This document shows, piece by piece, positions 54,775 to 63,866 of a stretch of DNA of 64,000 bases. Source of the stretch: Streptomyces sp. NBC_00775 (GTDB lineage Bacteria > Actinomycetota > Actinomycetes > Streptomycetales > Streptomycetaceae); the NCBI RefSeq assembly GCF_036347135.1, contig NZ_CP108938.1, forward strand, positions 11,032,613 through 11,096,612. The letters run 5' to 3'. A program made the position numbers and the translations under genes. Below the pieces are notes generated by a model. It was given only the letters and a program-made list of their open reading frames with translations, was not told the origin of the DNA and searched no databases. Numbering within the stretch: the first letter of the stretch is position 1; every line of letters begins with the position of its first letter.

Positions 54775-56088
54775 CTACCAGCGCATGCCGAGTTGGCTGA
54801 GGTCGGCGCGGCGCTCCGTACTCAGTTTCCCGGCACGCCTGCGGGTGTTGCTGATGAACGAGCCCAGCCCAACCGGTGTGCCGTCGACGTCTTCTACATG
54901 CTTCCTCGGGACTGTGAGGTGGCCTTCGCGGGCGTGGAACTGCCGGGCGGCCGCGATGTTGAGCGCCCACTTGTCGTCCTGGGTCCGCTTCACCGGCCGC
55001 TCTTCCGGCGCGGCGGGCTCGAGTCCGAGGGTGCTCTCCAGGAGCCATTGCTGGGCGGGCAGGAGATCGTCCCAGTCCAGTCGCGGCGCGTGCACCCATG
55101 CTCCGAGGTCTTCGCCCTGGACGATGACCTCGCCCGCGGCCGCCGGTAGCGGGCCTCCGGCCGCCACGCGGGCGAGGCGGAAGCGGCGTTGCCAGGCGAT
55201 GTCCCATCCAAGCGGGCACCATCCGGGGTCGATGGCTTCGAGAGCCTCCATGCGGCTGGGCGCAAGTTCCCCGGTGCTGGACACGCGCTCGCCCGCCGCG
55301 CGCCGTTCCGCGTTCTGCAGCGTCCGCCGCGCCGCGGCCCGCATATTCTTCGCCCAGATGCCGATAGGGAACCCGCCCTCGCCGACCGCGTTGGCCGGCG
55401 GGAGCAGCATCCCGTCGTGCGCGGCCGCCCACGCCCTGGCCGCCGCGAGGCCTTCCTCGAAGGCGACGTCATGGTGGGACCACACCATGCCCAGTGCCTC
55501 GAGCTGCTGCACGCGCGCAGCCTCCAGCATCGCGCTGTTGTAGTACTTGCGCTGGTCGGCCAGCCACACCCCCAGCGGAAACGCCCCGGCCCGGTCTTGA
55601 GGGGTGACGTAGTCGTAGGGGACCCGCAGTTGGTCGCTGCCCGTCTCACGCAGCCACCTACTGGCGGCGGCGATGCCGCGCCGCCTGTAGGTGTTCTCCG
55701 GGTCGATCACCCGCAACTGCACGAACTGGGCCAGCAGCGCCGCATCCCGCGGCTCCGAGAACCGAAGCAGCCCGGCAGCCGACTGACTGACCCACGCCTC
55801 CCCAGCATCCTCGTCCGCGCGCGCCTGCTCCTGCTCCTCGCCGCCGACGGTTTCCGCCTCGCCTCCGGGACGCTGGGACCGGCCGCTGCGGACGCGAGGG
55901 TCGGCAAGCGCCTCGATCGTCTCGGCATCGTGCGCCCTGAGCCCTCCGAGGATCTTCGCGAGGGTGCTGTAGGCATTCGAGGTCAGAATTTCGCCTGTGC
56001 CTTCGCCAGGTCCGAGGAATACCGGAACGACCAAAGACGCGATTTTCCCTCCCCCGGGCTTCATACGCAGCGCCCTGCCGACCATTTG
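54775..56088 (-). pseudogene. 5'-truncated helicase with four HA (helicase-associated) repeats
   Basis: The remaining frame starts inside the MITE-like element. The first recognisable motif is helicase motif VI (MVGRALRMKPGGGKIASLVVPVFL). It continues through a linker with four HA-type repeats, about residues 165-225, 235-290, 300-375 and 390-455; each contains a G-x-W or F-hydrophobic pattern such as FPLGVWLADQRKYY, FPIGIWAKNMRAAAR, EDLGAWVHAPRLDW and VGLGSFISNTRRRAG. Motifs I-V, normally 500-700 residues upstream, are missing, so the helicase is dead. HA-domain helicases are common near ends of Streptomyces linear replicons. The 3' end appears natural. Confidence 0.75.
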
Positions 56089-56221
56089 TGGCGTTAACGG
56101 TCTGAACTGGCCCCACTTTTCCGGCTTGGGTTCTATAGGTCGTTGCAACACCAGTCCTGAGGGATGTTGCGATGACCAAGCCGCGTCGGAAAAGTGGGGC
56201 CAGTTCAGACCGTTAACGCCA
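56089..56221. mobile_element. MITE-like element with perfect 35-bp terminal inverted repeats
   Basis: The left arm (56089-56123) starts TGGCGTTAACGGTCTGAACT and the right arm (56187-56221) is its exact reverse complement, ending CGTTAACGCCA. The 63 bp between them hold no gene but contain shorter dyads (GGCTTGG with CCAAGCC, GTTGCAACA with TGTTGCGA). The arms include TGGCCCCACTTTT and TG/CA tips, like ends of actinobacterial IS21-type elements. No obvious target duplication is seen. The element marks the exact breakpoint of the truncated helicase. Confidence 0.75.
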
Positions 56222-56700
56222 TTCCACCGCGTTGAGTGGATCGCGCATCTGCCCGCAGAATCGCTGGGCGGGCTGCTCGCTCACCCACAATGGGCTCACG
56301 GCCGGGCCGTCCTGGCCGGTGTCTTCGGACTGCCGGGCACCCTCGTCCTGCCCGACACCAGCCAGCAGATCCTCGTCGCCCCAAATCCCGAACGCACGCG
56401 CAACGACGAGGAAGGCCCTTGGAACATCCAGCCCGCACACATCCTGACCGGAGCGCACGAGCCAGACCTTGACACCCTCGAAGCCGCCGACCAGATCCAG
56501 CGGCCTGCCGCTCCCGACGACGAACTCGACCTGTACCCAAGCCTGTTCGAGGACCCGGTGGAGCGCGACCTGTTCCTGCGCGGCACTCTCGGCGTGCGTC
56601 CCGTTGCGGCCGCGGACCTGCCATGGCCACACGCACTGGTCCTGTGCGGCCCACTCAGCCTGTTGGAAGCAACTCGCCGCCGCCTACCCCAAGGGTGAGC
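56222..56700 (+). pseudogene. Coding fragment downstream of the MITE-like element
   Basis: The frame from the element boundary reads WIAHLPAESLGGLLAHPQ, then LPGTLVLPDTSQQILVAPN, PDDELDLYPSLFEDPVERDL and WPHALVLCGPLSLLE, then stops. It has no start of its own, so its 5' part is lost. At about 56665 the natural continuation appears to switch to another frame (QLAAAYPKGERAIHVAHAEL). The sequence looks like a real alpha/beta protein but I do not recognise the family. Confidence 0.45.
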
Positions 56701-57177
56701 GCGCCATCCATGTTGCCCACGCCGAGCTCTTCGCGCGCTTGCGGGACCGTGACTTTGCCGCCTGCCCGTATCACCAGGCCAACTGGCAAGCGATCGCGCA
56801 GACCGCGCTTGAGTTCGCCGCCGCCCAGGCCACAGGCAATGAGGCAACAGCCGAGAGGAAGACCGTCAGTGGGCACGCGACCTTCTCCACGACCACATCG
56901 CCTGGAGCGAGGGGAACACGGCCCTGACCAACGGCCAGCACCGTCTGTGTGCGATGCGCGCGGCTGGCGTCACCCGCGTCCCCGTCTACGGCCGCTACCT
57001 GCCTGAAAAGCCGACCGGCGCAGGTTGCGATGCGAAGCAACACGCACGAGCGACGGTGGAGCTGTACTGGGCAGATCGCCTGCCGCCGCGGTGGCGCTCG
57101 ACGCGCTTCGCCTCCTGGATTGCCCGCCATCCCTTCCTATATCTGGTGCTGTCCAGAAAGGCCTCGCGCGCCTGAGT
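56665..57177 (+). pseudogene. Decayed gene fragments, including a ParB-like NGQHRL segment
   Basis: From 56665 one frame encodes helical sequence (ELFARLRDRDFAACPYHQ, WQAIAQTALEFAAAQAT) to about 56850. Another frame then reads DHIAWSEGNTALTNGQHRL, CAMRAAGVTRVPVYGRYLP and ends at 57177 with RHPFLYLVLSRKASRA. The NGQHRLCAMRAAGV stretch is typical of ParB/sulfiredoxin-like or phage-type nucleotide-binding domains. At least two frameshifts separate the pieces, so the gene is dead. They may belong to one original gene with the preceding fragment. Confidence 0.45.
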
Positions 57178-57376
57178 CCTGTCCGCGGCGTGACGGGCCT
57201 CGCACGGCGCGATCTGACGCACGGTCATTTCTCAGACCAACTCGTCGGGGAGGGCGGCCTATTGGCGCAGCGTGGATGTGTTCAACCGGTTACGGACTGC
57301 ATCTGGAGTGTGCTAAGTCTGGGATCTTCGAATTCACCGGCGGGACCGAGGCGGGGGCTGCGTGGCGGAGTCTGGA
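57178..57376. promoter_or_regulatory. Upstream region of the three-gene ATPase-nuclease operon
   Basis: About 200 bases without a gene, directly before the first gene of the operon. The promoter should lie here; no clear boxes are seen. Confidence 0.3.
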
Positions 57377-58048
57377 ATGCGGCGCGCGTCGCGCGTGCAG
57401 GACGCGGTGCGGCTGCTGTTTGTGCTCGACAGGTGCGGCGCACAGTGCGGGCCGGATACGAACGGGCGGGTGCCGCAGGGCTCGGTGGCGGTGGTGCAGG
57501 GTCAAAAACGCCTGCAGGCGCTGGATTTCTGGTTGCGGAACCCGGACTATCTCGCGGACGAGTTGCTCAATCAGGTCGAGAACGGTACAGCGCCGGATGC
57601 CGACTGGTCGCTCACGAAGGCGCGGGCTTTGCTGGAGGGCGATGAGCCGGACATCTCCCGGTACCCGATGCTGCGCTGGCGCTTCGGCGCCTGGGAGGCG
57701 CTCGACGACGCCCTGGCACTCCTGTTCTCCCACGGCCTAACCGCGGTAGAGGCCGTCGGGGAACCGCCGGCCAAGGTGGAGCGCTGGGACTACTACCTCC
57801 TGGCCGCTGGCCGCGATCTGGCCGCCGAGCTGCGCGCCGACGCACCGGACCTCGCCTGGTACGACGAGCGGGCCGCGATCGTCCTGGCAGTGGCGGGACA
57901 GCGCAGCGGCACCCAGCTCAAGGAACTGCAGTACCAGCAGGCCGAGTACGAGCGCACGGTGTGGAAGGCCAGCATCAGCGGCATCACCGAGCGGGTACGT
58001 GAGCGGCTGGAGCGCATCAGCGGGCAGAGGACGGGGAGCGACGCATGA
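57377..58048 (+). CDS. Small helical component of a three-gene ATPase-nuclease system
   Basis: The product is 223 residues. ATG at 57377 is preferred because GCGGAG lies six bases upstream; a GTG at 57362 is in frame. Sequence features: VQDAVRLLFVLDRCGA, VVQGQKRLQALDFWLRNPDYLADELL, RYPMLRWRFGAWEALDDALALL and a charged C-terminal helix (SISGITERVRERLERISGQ). This size and position fit the middle component of ABC-three-component systems or LmuC of Lamassu. It overlaps the ATPase gene (ATGA), which indicates a stoichiometric complex. Assignment rests mainly on context. Confidence 0.6.
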   Translation: MRRASRVQDAVRLLFVLDRCGAQCGPDTNGRVPQGSVAVVQGQKRLQALDFWLRNPDYLADELLNQVENGTAPDADWSLTKARALLEGDEPDISRYPMLRWRFGAWEALDDALALLFSHGLTAVEAVGEPPAKVERWDYYLLAAGRDLAAELRADAPDLAWYDERAAIVLAVAGQRSGTQLKELQYQQAEYERTVWKASISGITERVRERLERISGQRTGSDA

Positions 58049-59994
58049 GTGACTTCGTTCAGGCAGTGGCCCGCCGGGTCGGCGCCGAAGGGGAACAGGC
58101 CGGGGAGGTTCTCGCACGGCACGGTGTGCGGGAGAGCAGTATCCTGCCGCGCCCCCACCGGTTGCTGGTCAAGCGCATCGCCTTCACCGGAGAGAAAGCC
58201 GGCAAGTCGACCGGGCCGGTCGACTTCTCCTGGGACCTCGATGCCGGCCTGTGGTGCGTGACGGCGGACAACCTGCGCGGCAAGAGCAGCATCCTGGAGA
58301 TCATCTGGTGGTGCCTACGCGGCTCCAACGACCTACAAGCAGACGTACGGCACTGGATCCACCACGTGCACCTGAACGCACAGATCGACGATGAGCCGTT
58401 CACCGTGAACGTCGACACCACCGGCGACCAGCTCGCTGGCAGCCTCACCATCGGGGCCCAGGAGTACGTCACACCGTTCGCCGGGGAGGCTGAATTCGCC
58501 TCCGTGATGGGCGCCTTCATGATGGACCGGCTGGGCCTGGAGTTTCTGCGCGGCTGGCGCAAAGACAGGACCGCCTCCGCCGCCGGCGACGAACAAGACG
58601 CTGACGGCCAGGTGATCGTCACGTCCTGGCCCGCCTTCAGCCACGCTCTCCTGGCCCGCAACCGCGAGGGCGACGCGCTACTGGGAGAGACCGCCCAAGG
58701 CGGAACCATGATCAGCCTGCTCCAGATGTTCGTGGGCCTGCCCTGGACGACCACACGCCGCGACGCCAAAGCAGCACTGGACCTGCTCCAGCAGTCGGTG
58801 AAAGGGCAGCGTCGACGCGCCCAGCAAGACCTCCAAGCCCGCGGCACCTCCCTACAACAACTCGAAGACCAGCTCGCACGAGCTCGGGAAGCCGCCGCCC
58901 AGACCGACGCGGCCCCCAGCCTGGAAGCCGCCGCCGCAGCCATCGAACAAGCCGGTGCCCACCTGGCTGAGCTGACGGCCCGGCACACCGACCTGGTGCA
59001 GCAGATGCAGCAGACGCGGCAGGCCGAGGACGAACTCCACGAGACGCTCGTCCTGGACCAGGCCCGCCTCAGAGACCTTCGCGAGACGGCAGTGGCACAG
59101 CGCTTCTTCGGAGCCCTCAAGCCCACCTGCTGCCCCCGTTGCTCGACCGCACTCGACCAGATCCCCCACTCGGGCCTCGACGAACACCACTGCCGAATAT
59201 GTGGATCCGCCCCCACCGAGGCACCCGTGGACACGGCCGCGACCGACGACCTCGCCGCCTCCGTCGACACCCTCGGCCAAGCCCACCAGCAGGCCAAGAA
59301 GGCGGCCCGGCAGGCCGCCAACGCCGTCACAGTCTCCGAAGCCGCCATGACCCAGGCCCATACCGCGCTCACCGCGGCGCAAGCCGCCATGCCCCGCGAG
59401 TCCGCCCTGCGCGCCCACCTGGAGGTCGCCCGTCTCGAAGGCGCCCTCACCGAACGTCAAGCAGCCGAACGCCATGCTCAGCAGCCCCAGACGCAGTCGA
59501 TGGAAGAGGCCGTCCTAGACGCGGCACACAAGGAAGCCAACAAGCGTGCGACTGCCGCCTCGGAGGCGCTTCTGGGCAAAGTGAGCACCGAGATCTGCCG
59601 CTTGGCGATCCGCCTGGGCATGACCGAACTCCAAGCCGTCAAGCTGCAGGGCAACGGAACCTTGAGCGTCACCAAAGGTGACAGCAAGACCACCTTCACC
59701 GCTGTCACCCCAGGCGAACACGTGCGGCTGCGGATTGCCACGCTCCTCGCCCTCCTGCGTGTGGGGAAGGAAACCGGCGTGGGCCGTCACCCCGGCCTGC
59801 TGCTCCTCGACTCCGCCGGCGCCCAGGAGACCGTCGACGTCGACCTGGCCGAAGTCCTCAGTGAGCTCAAGGTCATCTGTGCAGAAACACCGGACCTGCA
59901 GCTCATCACCGCCACCGCCAAACGCGATGTCGCCACCACGATCATCTCCGCCGACAACCTCAAGGCCGCAGGTCCACGCGACTACATCTGGTAG
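58045..59994 (+). CDS. Rad50/SMC-like ATPase with zinc hook
   Basis: The product is 649 residues. An N-terminal ABC-type half has Walker A near residues 75-84 (VTADNLRGKSSILEIIWW). Two coiled-coil arms (about 250-350 and 400-500; ARAREAAAQTDAAPSLEAAAAA, LHETLVLDQARLRDLRETAV) flank a hook with CCPRCS near 361 and CRICGS near 380, four Cys for zinc. The C-terminal half has Walker B-like PGLLLLDSAGAQETVDVDLAEVL near 585. The layout is that of a short SMC/Rad50 protein, close to LmuB of Lamassu and ABC-3C ATPases, which sense DNA ends or replication structures. It is translated in overlap with the small gene and 62 bp before the nuclease gene. Confidence 0.75.
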   Translation: MSDFVQAVARRVGAEGEQAGEVLARHGVRESSILPRPHRLLVKRIAFTGEKAGKSTGPVDFSWDLDAGLWCVTADNLRGKSSILEIIWWCLRGSNDLQADVRHWIHHVHLNAQIDDEPFTVNVDTTGDQLAGSLTIGAQEYVTPFAGEAEFASVMGAFMMDRLGLEFLRGWRKDRTASAAGDEQDADGQVIVTSWPAFSHALLARNREGDALLGETAQGGTMISLLQMFVGLPWTTTRRDAKAALDLLQQSVKGQRRRAQQDLQARGTSLQQLEDQLARAREAAAQTDAAPSLEAAAAAIEQAGAHLAELTARHTDLVQQMQQTRQAEDELHETLVLDQARLRDLRETAVAQRFFGALKPTCCPRCSTALDQIPHSGLDEHHCRICGSAPTEAPVDTAATDDLAASVDTLGQAHQQAKKAARQAANAVTVSEAAMTQAHTALTAAQAAMPRESALRAHLEVARLEGALTERQAAERHAQQPQTQSMEEAVLDAAHKEANKRATAASEALLGKVSTEICRLAIRLGMTELQAVKLQGNGTLSVTKGDSKTTFTAVTPGEHVRLRIATLLALLRVGKETGVGRHPGLLLLDSAGAQETVDVDLAEVLSELKVICAETPDLQLITATAKRDVATTIISADNLKAAGPRDYIW

Positions 59995-60056
59995 ACCGGC
60001 CAGTAACCTAGCTGTCCGCTCGCCACCCCACCCGCACTCGAGAAAGGCCACCCACC

Positions 60057-62027
60057 GTGACCCCACTCGAGACCCTCCTCGCCCAAGACGGAGATCCCCC
60101 TACCGTCGCTGAGCTCGGCGGCGAAGACACCCTCTGGCAGCACATGGACGACCTTGCCGCCTCCCGACTGTGGTTCCGCGCCGCCGAGACCCTCCTTGCG
60201 GAATGGGACACCCTCAATCACCCCGACCACGCGGCCACCTTCATCACCCGCGCCTTGACCACAACCACCAGCCCAGCAGCCGCCGACGACATCCTCGACC
60301 AGATCGTCGAGCACCCCGGCTACCTCCAACACGCCGCTGGCCCCCTCAACAACATCGCGCTGGAGCGCAGCCGCAACCACAGCGCACCCCTCGACGCCGA
60401 ACTGGCCGGCATCTTCCTCGAAGCGGCCCTCCGCCTCGCCCTGCCCGGCACCACAAGCCGCTACGGGCTCTTCGATCGCCTCGTCGATCCCACCGCCGCC
60501 ACCGCGCCCCCTGCCTTCGCCCGCCGCACCGTCCGGGCCCTCGGCACCGCCTACGAACACTGGCGCGAGCACGATCTCCTCACCGCGCTACAACGCTTCA
60601 CCAACACCGCCGTACATGGCGACGCCGCCTACGAGCTCGCCATGTGCCACCTCGCCGACGCCGCCAACGCCCCTGACCGCCCCACCCTCCTGCAGGCATT
60701 CACCACCGCGCGCAGCCTCCTACAACAGGCCGTCCACGCCGACGAGGACCGGCCCGACGCCATCGCCTACCTCGCCGCCATCGACGCAGTCCTCGCCTTC
60801 GACACCGGCCACACCCCCGCTCTCACCACCGCCACCCAGCAGCTACGCCGCTCGCTAACTGAGCACGCCATGTGGCTGACCGGCACCCGCACCCACTGGC
60901 GGGCCGGCCGTTACGACACTGAGGCCGCCTGGTACACCCTCAGCGCCGACCTCGAACACGCTGATGCTCACCTCGACAAGCCCCTCACCACGTGGCCGAA
61001 CCAGACCATCCAGCACATCCTGGCCGCCTACACCGCCCACCGAAGCGTCCGCCTACAGCCCGCCGACGCCGTCCCAGGCCTGAAAGTCCTGGTCGCCCCA
61101 CGCATTGAGGACGCCTTCGCCCACCGCGAAGGGCTCCTCCTTCACCTGCGTGGCCTTCTCGCCGACGCACCCCCGGACTGGGACGCGCACGCCGCCCAGA
61201 AACTCCTCCAGGCCGTCGACGAACGCCTGCAGACCGGGAACACGACGGCGCCGCCAGGGGGCCTGGGAAAAGCCCCACAGGCGGCCTACCCCCAACTGGC
61301 GGCCGTCCTCGGTAACCATCTACTCGCCGGCCTGCCCACGCAGATGCTCGACGCCCTTCAAGCTGGCCTGACCGATGACGAAGCAACCCTGGCCGCCCGC
61401 CTCCCGGCAGCCCAGCAGGAGATCTTCTACGACATCCTCGCCGTCCTCGACGACTGCCCCGACTTCCGGCAACCGGTGATCCGGCAGGGCTTCGTACGAC
61501 TGATCACCCAGACCATCCGCTTCCTGCACAACCGGACCAACCGCGCCCGCGCCCACCACACGCCCCGCTTCGCCTACCTCTTCGCTCCCGAACCAGACAA
61601 GAAGCTCCCCCTGGAGAACACCATCCAGGAAGACCTCCAGGACTATCTGGACGGCAACCTGGAAGACGTCGACATCGAACTGGCCGACCGCAGCGGCGGC
61701 CGGGCCGACATCGAAGTCCGCTTCCCAGGCTTCACCATCATCATCGAGTGCAAGCGGACCGAAGGCAGAACCACCCGCAAGGGACTACGGCGCTACCTGG
61801 GCCAAACCATCGCCTACCAGGCCGGCGGAATCGCACTCGGCATGCTCGTCGTCCTCGACCTCACCCTCAAGAAGGACTGGATCCCGAATATCCGGGACAA
61901 CATGTGGGCCGAGCACATCCCGGCTCCAGCCCCTGACCAGCGAGACCGATGGGCCGTCGTCGTCCGTGTACCGGGAAACAGAACGTCCCCGTACGACATG
62001 GCCACCCCCGCCATGCCACTGCTGTGA
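60057..62027 (+). CDS. Large helical protein with C-terminal PD-(D/E)xK nuclease
   Basis: The product is 656 residues with a GTG start behind GAGAAAGG. Residues 1-500 are almost entirely helical with TPR-like pairs (DLAASRLWFRAAETLLAEWDT, AYELAMCHLADAANAP, LLQAFTTARSLLQQAVHADED). The C-terminal domain (about 515-620) has the restriction-like core: ENTIQEDLQDYLDG (Glu), RADIEVRFPG (Asp) and TIIIECKRTEG (E-x-K), then LRRYLGQTIAYQAGG and ALGMLVVLDLTLK. It is the probable effector of the three-gene system, cutting DNA when the ATPase complex is triggered. The role is inferred; the domain call is firm. Confidence 0.7.
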   Translation: MTPLETLLAQDGDPPTVAELGGEDTLWQHMDDLAASRLWFRAAETLLAEWDTLNHPDHAATFITRALTTTTSPAAADDILDQIVEHPGYLQHAAGPLNNIALERSRNHSAPLDAELAGIFLEAALRLALPGTTSRYGLFDRLVDPTAATAPPAFARRTVRALGTAYEHWREHDLLTALQRFTNTAVHGDAAYELAMCHLADAANAPDRPTLLQAFTTARSLLQQAVHADEDRPDAIAYLAAIDAVLAFDTGHTPALTTATQQLRRSLTEHAMWLTGTRTHWRAGRYDTEAAWYTLSADLEHADAHLDKPLTTWPNQTIQHILAAYTAHRSVRLQPADAVPGLKVLVAPRIEDAFAHREGLLLHLRGLLADAPPDWDAHAAQKLLQAVDERLQTGNTTAPPGGLGKAPQAAYPQLAAVLGNHLLAGLPTQMLDALQAGLTDDEATLAARLPAAQQEIFYDILAVLDDCPDFRQPVIRQGFVRLITQTIRFLHNRTNRARAHHTPRFAYLFAPEPDKKLPLENTIQEDLQDYLDGNLEDVDIELADRSGGRADIEVRFPGFTIIIECKRTEGRTTRKGLRRYLGQTIAYQAGGIALGMLVVLDLTLKKDWIPNIRDNMWAEHIPAPAPDQRDRWAVVVRVPGNRTSPYDMATPAMPLL

Positions 62028-62104
62028 GCACTGGTCCTGCGCAGATCTACTGGGATGGATGAGCATGCAGCCTTGCCCTCGCGGCGCAAATGAATAGTGA
62101 AAGG

Positions 62105-62132
62105 GCTTACAACGGCTATAGCCGTTGTAAGC
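62105..62132. promoter_or_regulatory. 28-bp perfect palindrome between convergent genes
   Basis: GCTTACAACGGCTA is followed at once by its exact reverse complement, with no loop. It lies 78 bp after the nuclease stop and 13 bp before the stop of the convergent membrane-protein gene, so a bidirectional terminator is the simplest reading. A protein-binding or resolution site is possible. Confidence 0.6.
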
Positions 62133-62144
62133 AGCAAAGGCGTC

Positions 62145-62999
62145 TCATGGACGCAACTGCACTGGCGAGGGTGCCGGGGAGGGCGGCCGGATGAAGTGGC
62201 TGGTCCTATCAACAGTCCGATGGCCGCCCCGCGGCTCAGAAGGCCGTTGAGTGTCGGACTGACGGTGCGGAACAGTGGTGGTCCCCTCGATGACGGCGAC
62301 CTCTCTGGGATGCGCGGGCGCCACGGCGGCCCACACCGTTGCGAACAGCAGGATGAACCCAGCGATGCCGATTGTCACAGTAGCGAGCTCGTAGAGGCGG
62401 AACGGCTTCTGTGGTGCTCCATTCTCCGGATTTGCGACCCGACCACGTTCGCATTGGGTAATGAACCATTGCACAGAGAGTCGGGCGAGGCCCAAGAGGG
62501 TAGCCGCGGCGATCACGGCGGTGACAAAGGCCACCCGAAGCCACGCGGTGCTCTCCGCGAACGAATCTCGGGCCAGTTCTCCGAAGAGAATCAGCCCAGC
62601 GAGCGCGCCCCCGAAGAAGATAATGAGTTCGACCAGCCTCTGACACTCTCGCTTCCCTTTAGGGCCCGGAACTCGCCAATGGCGCCAGATGCGCTTTAAC
62701 CAACAGGGCTGGTTGGGAGGGCGATTGACGGGTTGTTCGACGGCGGGAGGCCGATGTCCTTCAGCTTGCTCGTGTCTCGCCCCTGCCTGCAAGGCATCCA
62801 CTCTGGCCGTGGTCTCGGAGAACAGCCGGCCAGCCTGCACGACAGTGTCGGCCAAAATTCGCCAAACTTGCCGGTCGGCGTCCTCGCGCGCCACCTCGGG
62901 CTGAGCCTGGCTGGGCGTCCGCCTTCGTGTTGCAGGGTGTAGGCGACGGGGACGCACACGTACTTTCGGCAACCGGCCAGCTGATCTTCGCGGATTCAT
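62145..62999 (-). CDS. Three-helix membrane protein, hypothetical
   Basis: The product is up to 284 residues. Residues 1-110 are basic and hydrophilic with a helix (RQVWRILADTVVQAGRLFSETTARVDAL). Three membrane segments follow: LVELIIFFGGALAGLILFGE (about 122-142), LRVAFVTAVIAAATLLGLAR (about 154-173) and VTIGIAGFILLFATVWAAVA (about 205-225). The tail is Pro/Arg-rich. No family recognised. The start is uncertain; internal Val/Met codons exist. It lies between the defence operon and the replicon end. Confidence 0.5.
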   Translation of the reverse strand: MNPRRSAGRLPKVRVRPRRLHPATRRRTPSQAQPEVAREDADRQVWRILADTVVQAGRLFSETTARVDALQAGARHEQAEGHRPPAVEQPVNRPPNQPCWLKRIWRHWRVPGPKGKRECQRLVELIIFFGGALAGLILFGELARDSFAESTAWLRVAFVTAVIAAATLLGLARLSVQWFITQCERGRVANPENGAPQKPFRLYELATVTIGIAGFILLFATVWAAVAPAHPREVAVIEGTTTVPHRQSDTQRPSEPRGGHRTVDRTSHFIRPPSPAPSPVQLRP

Positions 63000-63010
63000 T
63001 GGGCGACCGA

Positions 63011-63346
63011 TCAGTAATGCCAGCCACTGTTGAAGAATCCCTTGAAGAAGGTCAGGCTCTCTGCAACTTCCTTCTGATCCAAAGCAGCCCCATCATCGAA
63101 GGTGAACCGACATGCGGCCGCCATAACGACGTTGGCAATGAAGAGATCTACTGCCCGGTCTGGGGGCGGCGATCCCTCTGGAAAGCTCTCGCGGATCACA
63201 CCCATCGCCACCTCGACGGCCGACGCGACCCTATCGGGTGGTGTATCGAGCCCATACTCATCAAGGTAGGACATCCCACGGCGGTAACCGCTGGCAACGG
63301 CTGGCCACTCAACGAAACGATCGAAGTCACTGAAGCCATTTGGCAT
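63011..63346 (-). CDS. Hypothetical small acidic protein
   Basis: The product is 111 residues from ATG at 63346 (GGCGGGAG just upstream); the frame extends to a GTG at 63382. It reads like a compact helical protein: DFDRFVEWPAVASGYRRGMSYLDEYGLDT, VASAVEVAMGVIRESFPEG, VDLFIANVVMAAACRF. Family not recognised. It is followed after 12 bases by the membrane-protein gene on the same strand, so the two may be co-transcribed. Confidence 0.55.
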   Translation of the reverse strand: MPNGFSDFDRFVEWPAVASGYRRGMSYLDEYGLDTPPDRVASAVEVAMGVIRESFPEGSPPPDRAVDLFIANVVMAAACRFTFDDGAALDQKEVAESLTFFKGFFNSGWHY

Positions 63347-63382
63347 GCTCCCGCCCTCTCTCCCGCGCACCACTAAGTCCAC

Positions 63383-63866
63383 GCAATGGAAACACTAATC
63401 TGGATCACTTCCCCCACACCTAATATGACGCGCCGTTGGACAGCCCCCACGCCGGAGCCTTCGCCGTGCCATCACTCGAGCAGGCTGACGTCTGCTCCGT
63501 TCGGTGCGGTCGCGCGCCAGGGCTCTCGCCCGGATGCGGGCTCTCTCACCAGTATCCGGCTCCGGTGCGTGGGGGTGGTGGGTGCGCTCCCGGCCTGCTG
63601 GTGCGGGCTGGAACTGCCGGGCGGTGGGTTGTCCACGCTCGTCGCAACCTGTGGCCACAGGTTGCCGGAGAGACCCGGCGGGCGTAATCTCGTCCACGCG
63701 TAATTAAATTGAAAATGGGCAGAATTGAGGAATGGTCAAATTCCGTTTCTCGGAAGGGAATTCAAGCAGCCTGATTCAGGAGAGGAGACGTTCGGAATGA
63801 GTATATCCCGTAAGGTTATTGACCGATCGTCAGAGAAAGTCGGACACTACGCCTTAGTGCGCTTTC
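63383..63866. other. Subterminal non-coding region
   Basis: About 480 bases with no supported gene; frames on both strands are Arg/Pro/Gly-rich. It contains a perfect 22-bp palindrome at 63644 and an AT-rich stretch (63690-63760, TAATTAAATTGAAAATGGG). A weak 5-bp hairpin (CACTA-CGCCT-TAGTG) lies at 63845-63859. Subterminal non-coding DNA of this kind precedes many Streptomyces telomeres. Confidence 0.4.
63644..63665. repeat. 22-bp perfect palindrome near the replicon end
   Basis: GCAACCTGTGG is followed at once by CCACAGGTTGC, with no spacer. It lies about 200 bp inside the hairpin cluster in gene-free DNA. A dimeric protein could bind it. Confidence 0.55.

Noticed and set aside
54037-54800. 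Plus-strand frames across CRISPR array B
   Set aside because: Open frames with repeated RRVRN or EGFAT peptides come from translating CRISPR repeats, not from genes.
63395-63697. 100-residue minus-strand frame near the replicon end
   Set aside because: Arg/Pro-rich, no ribosome binding site, lies in subterminal non-coding DNA.
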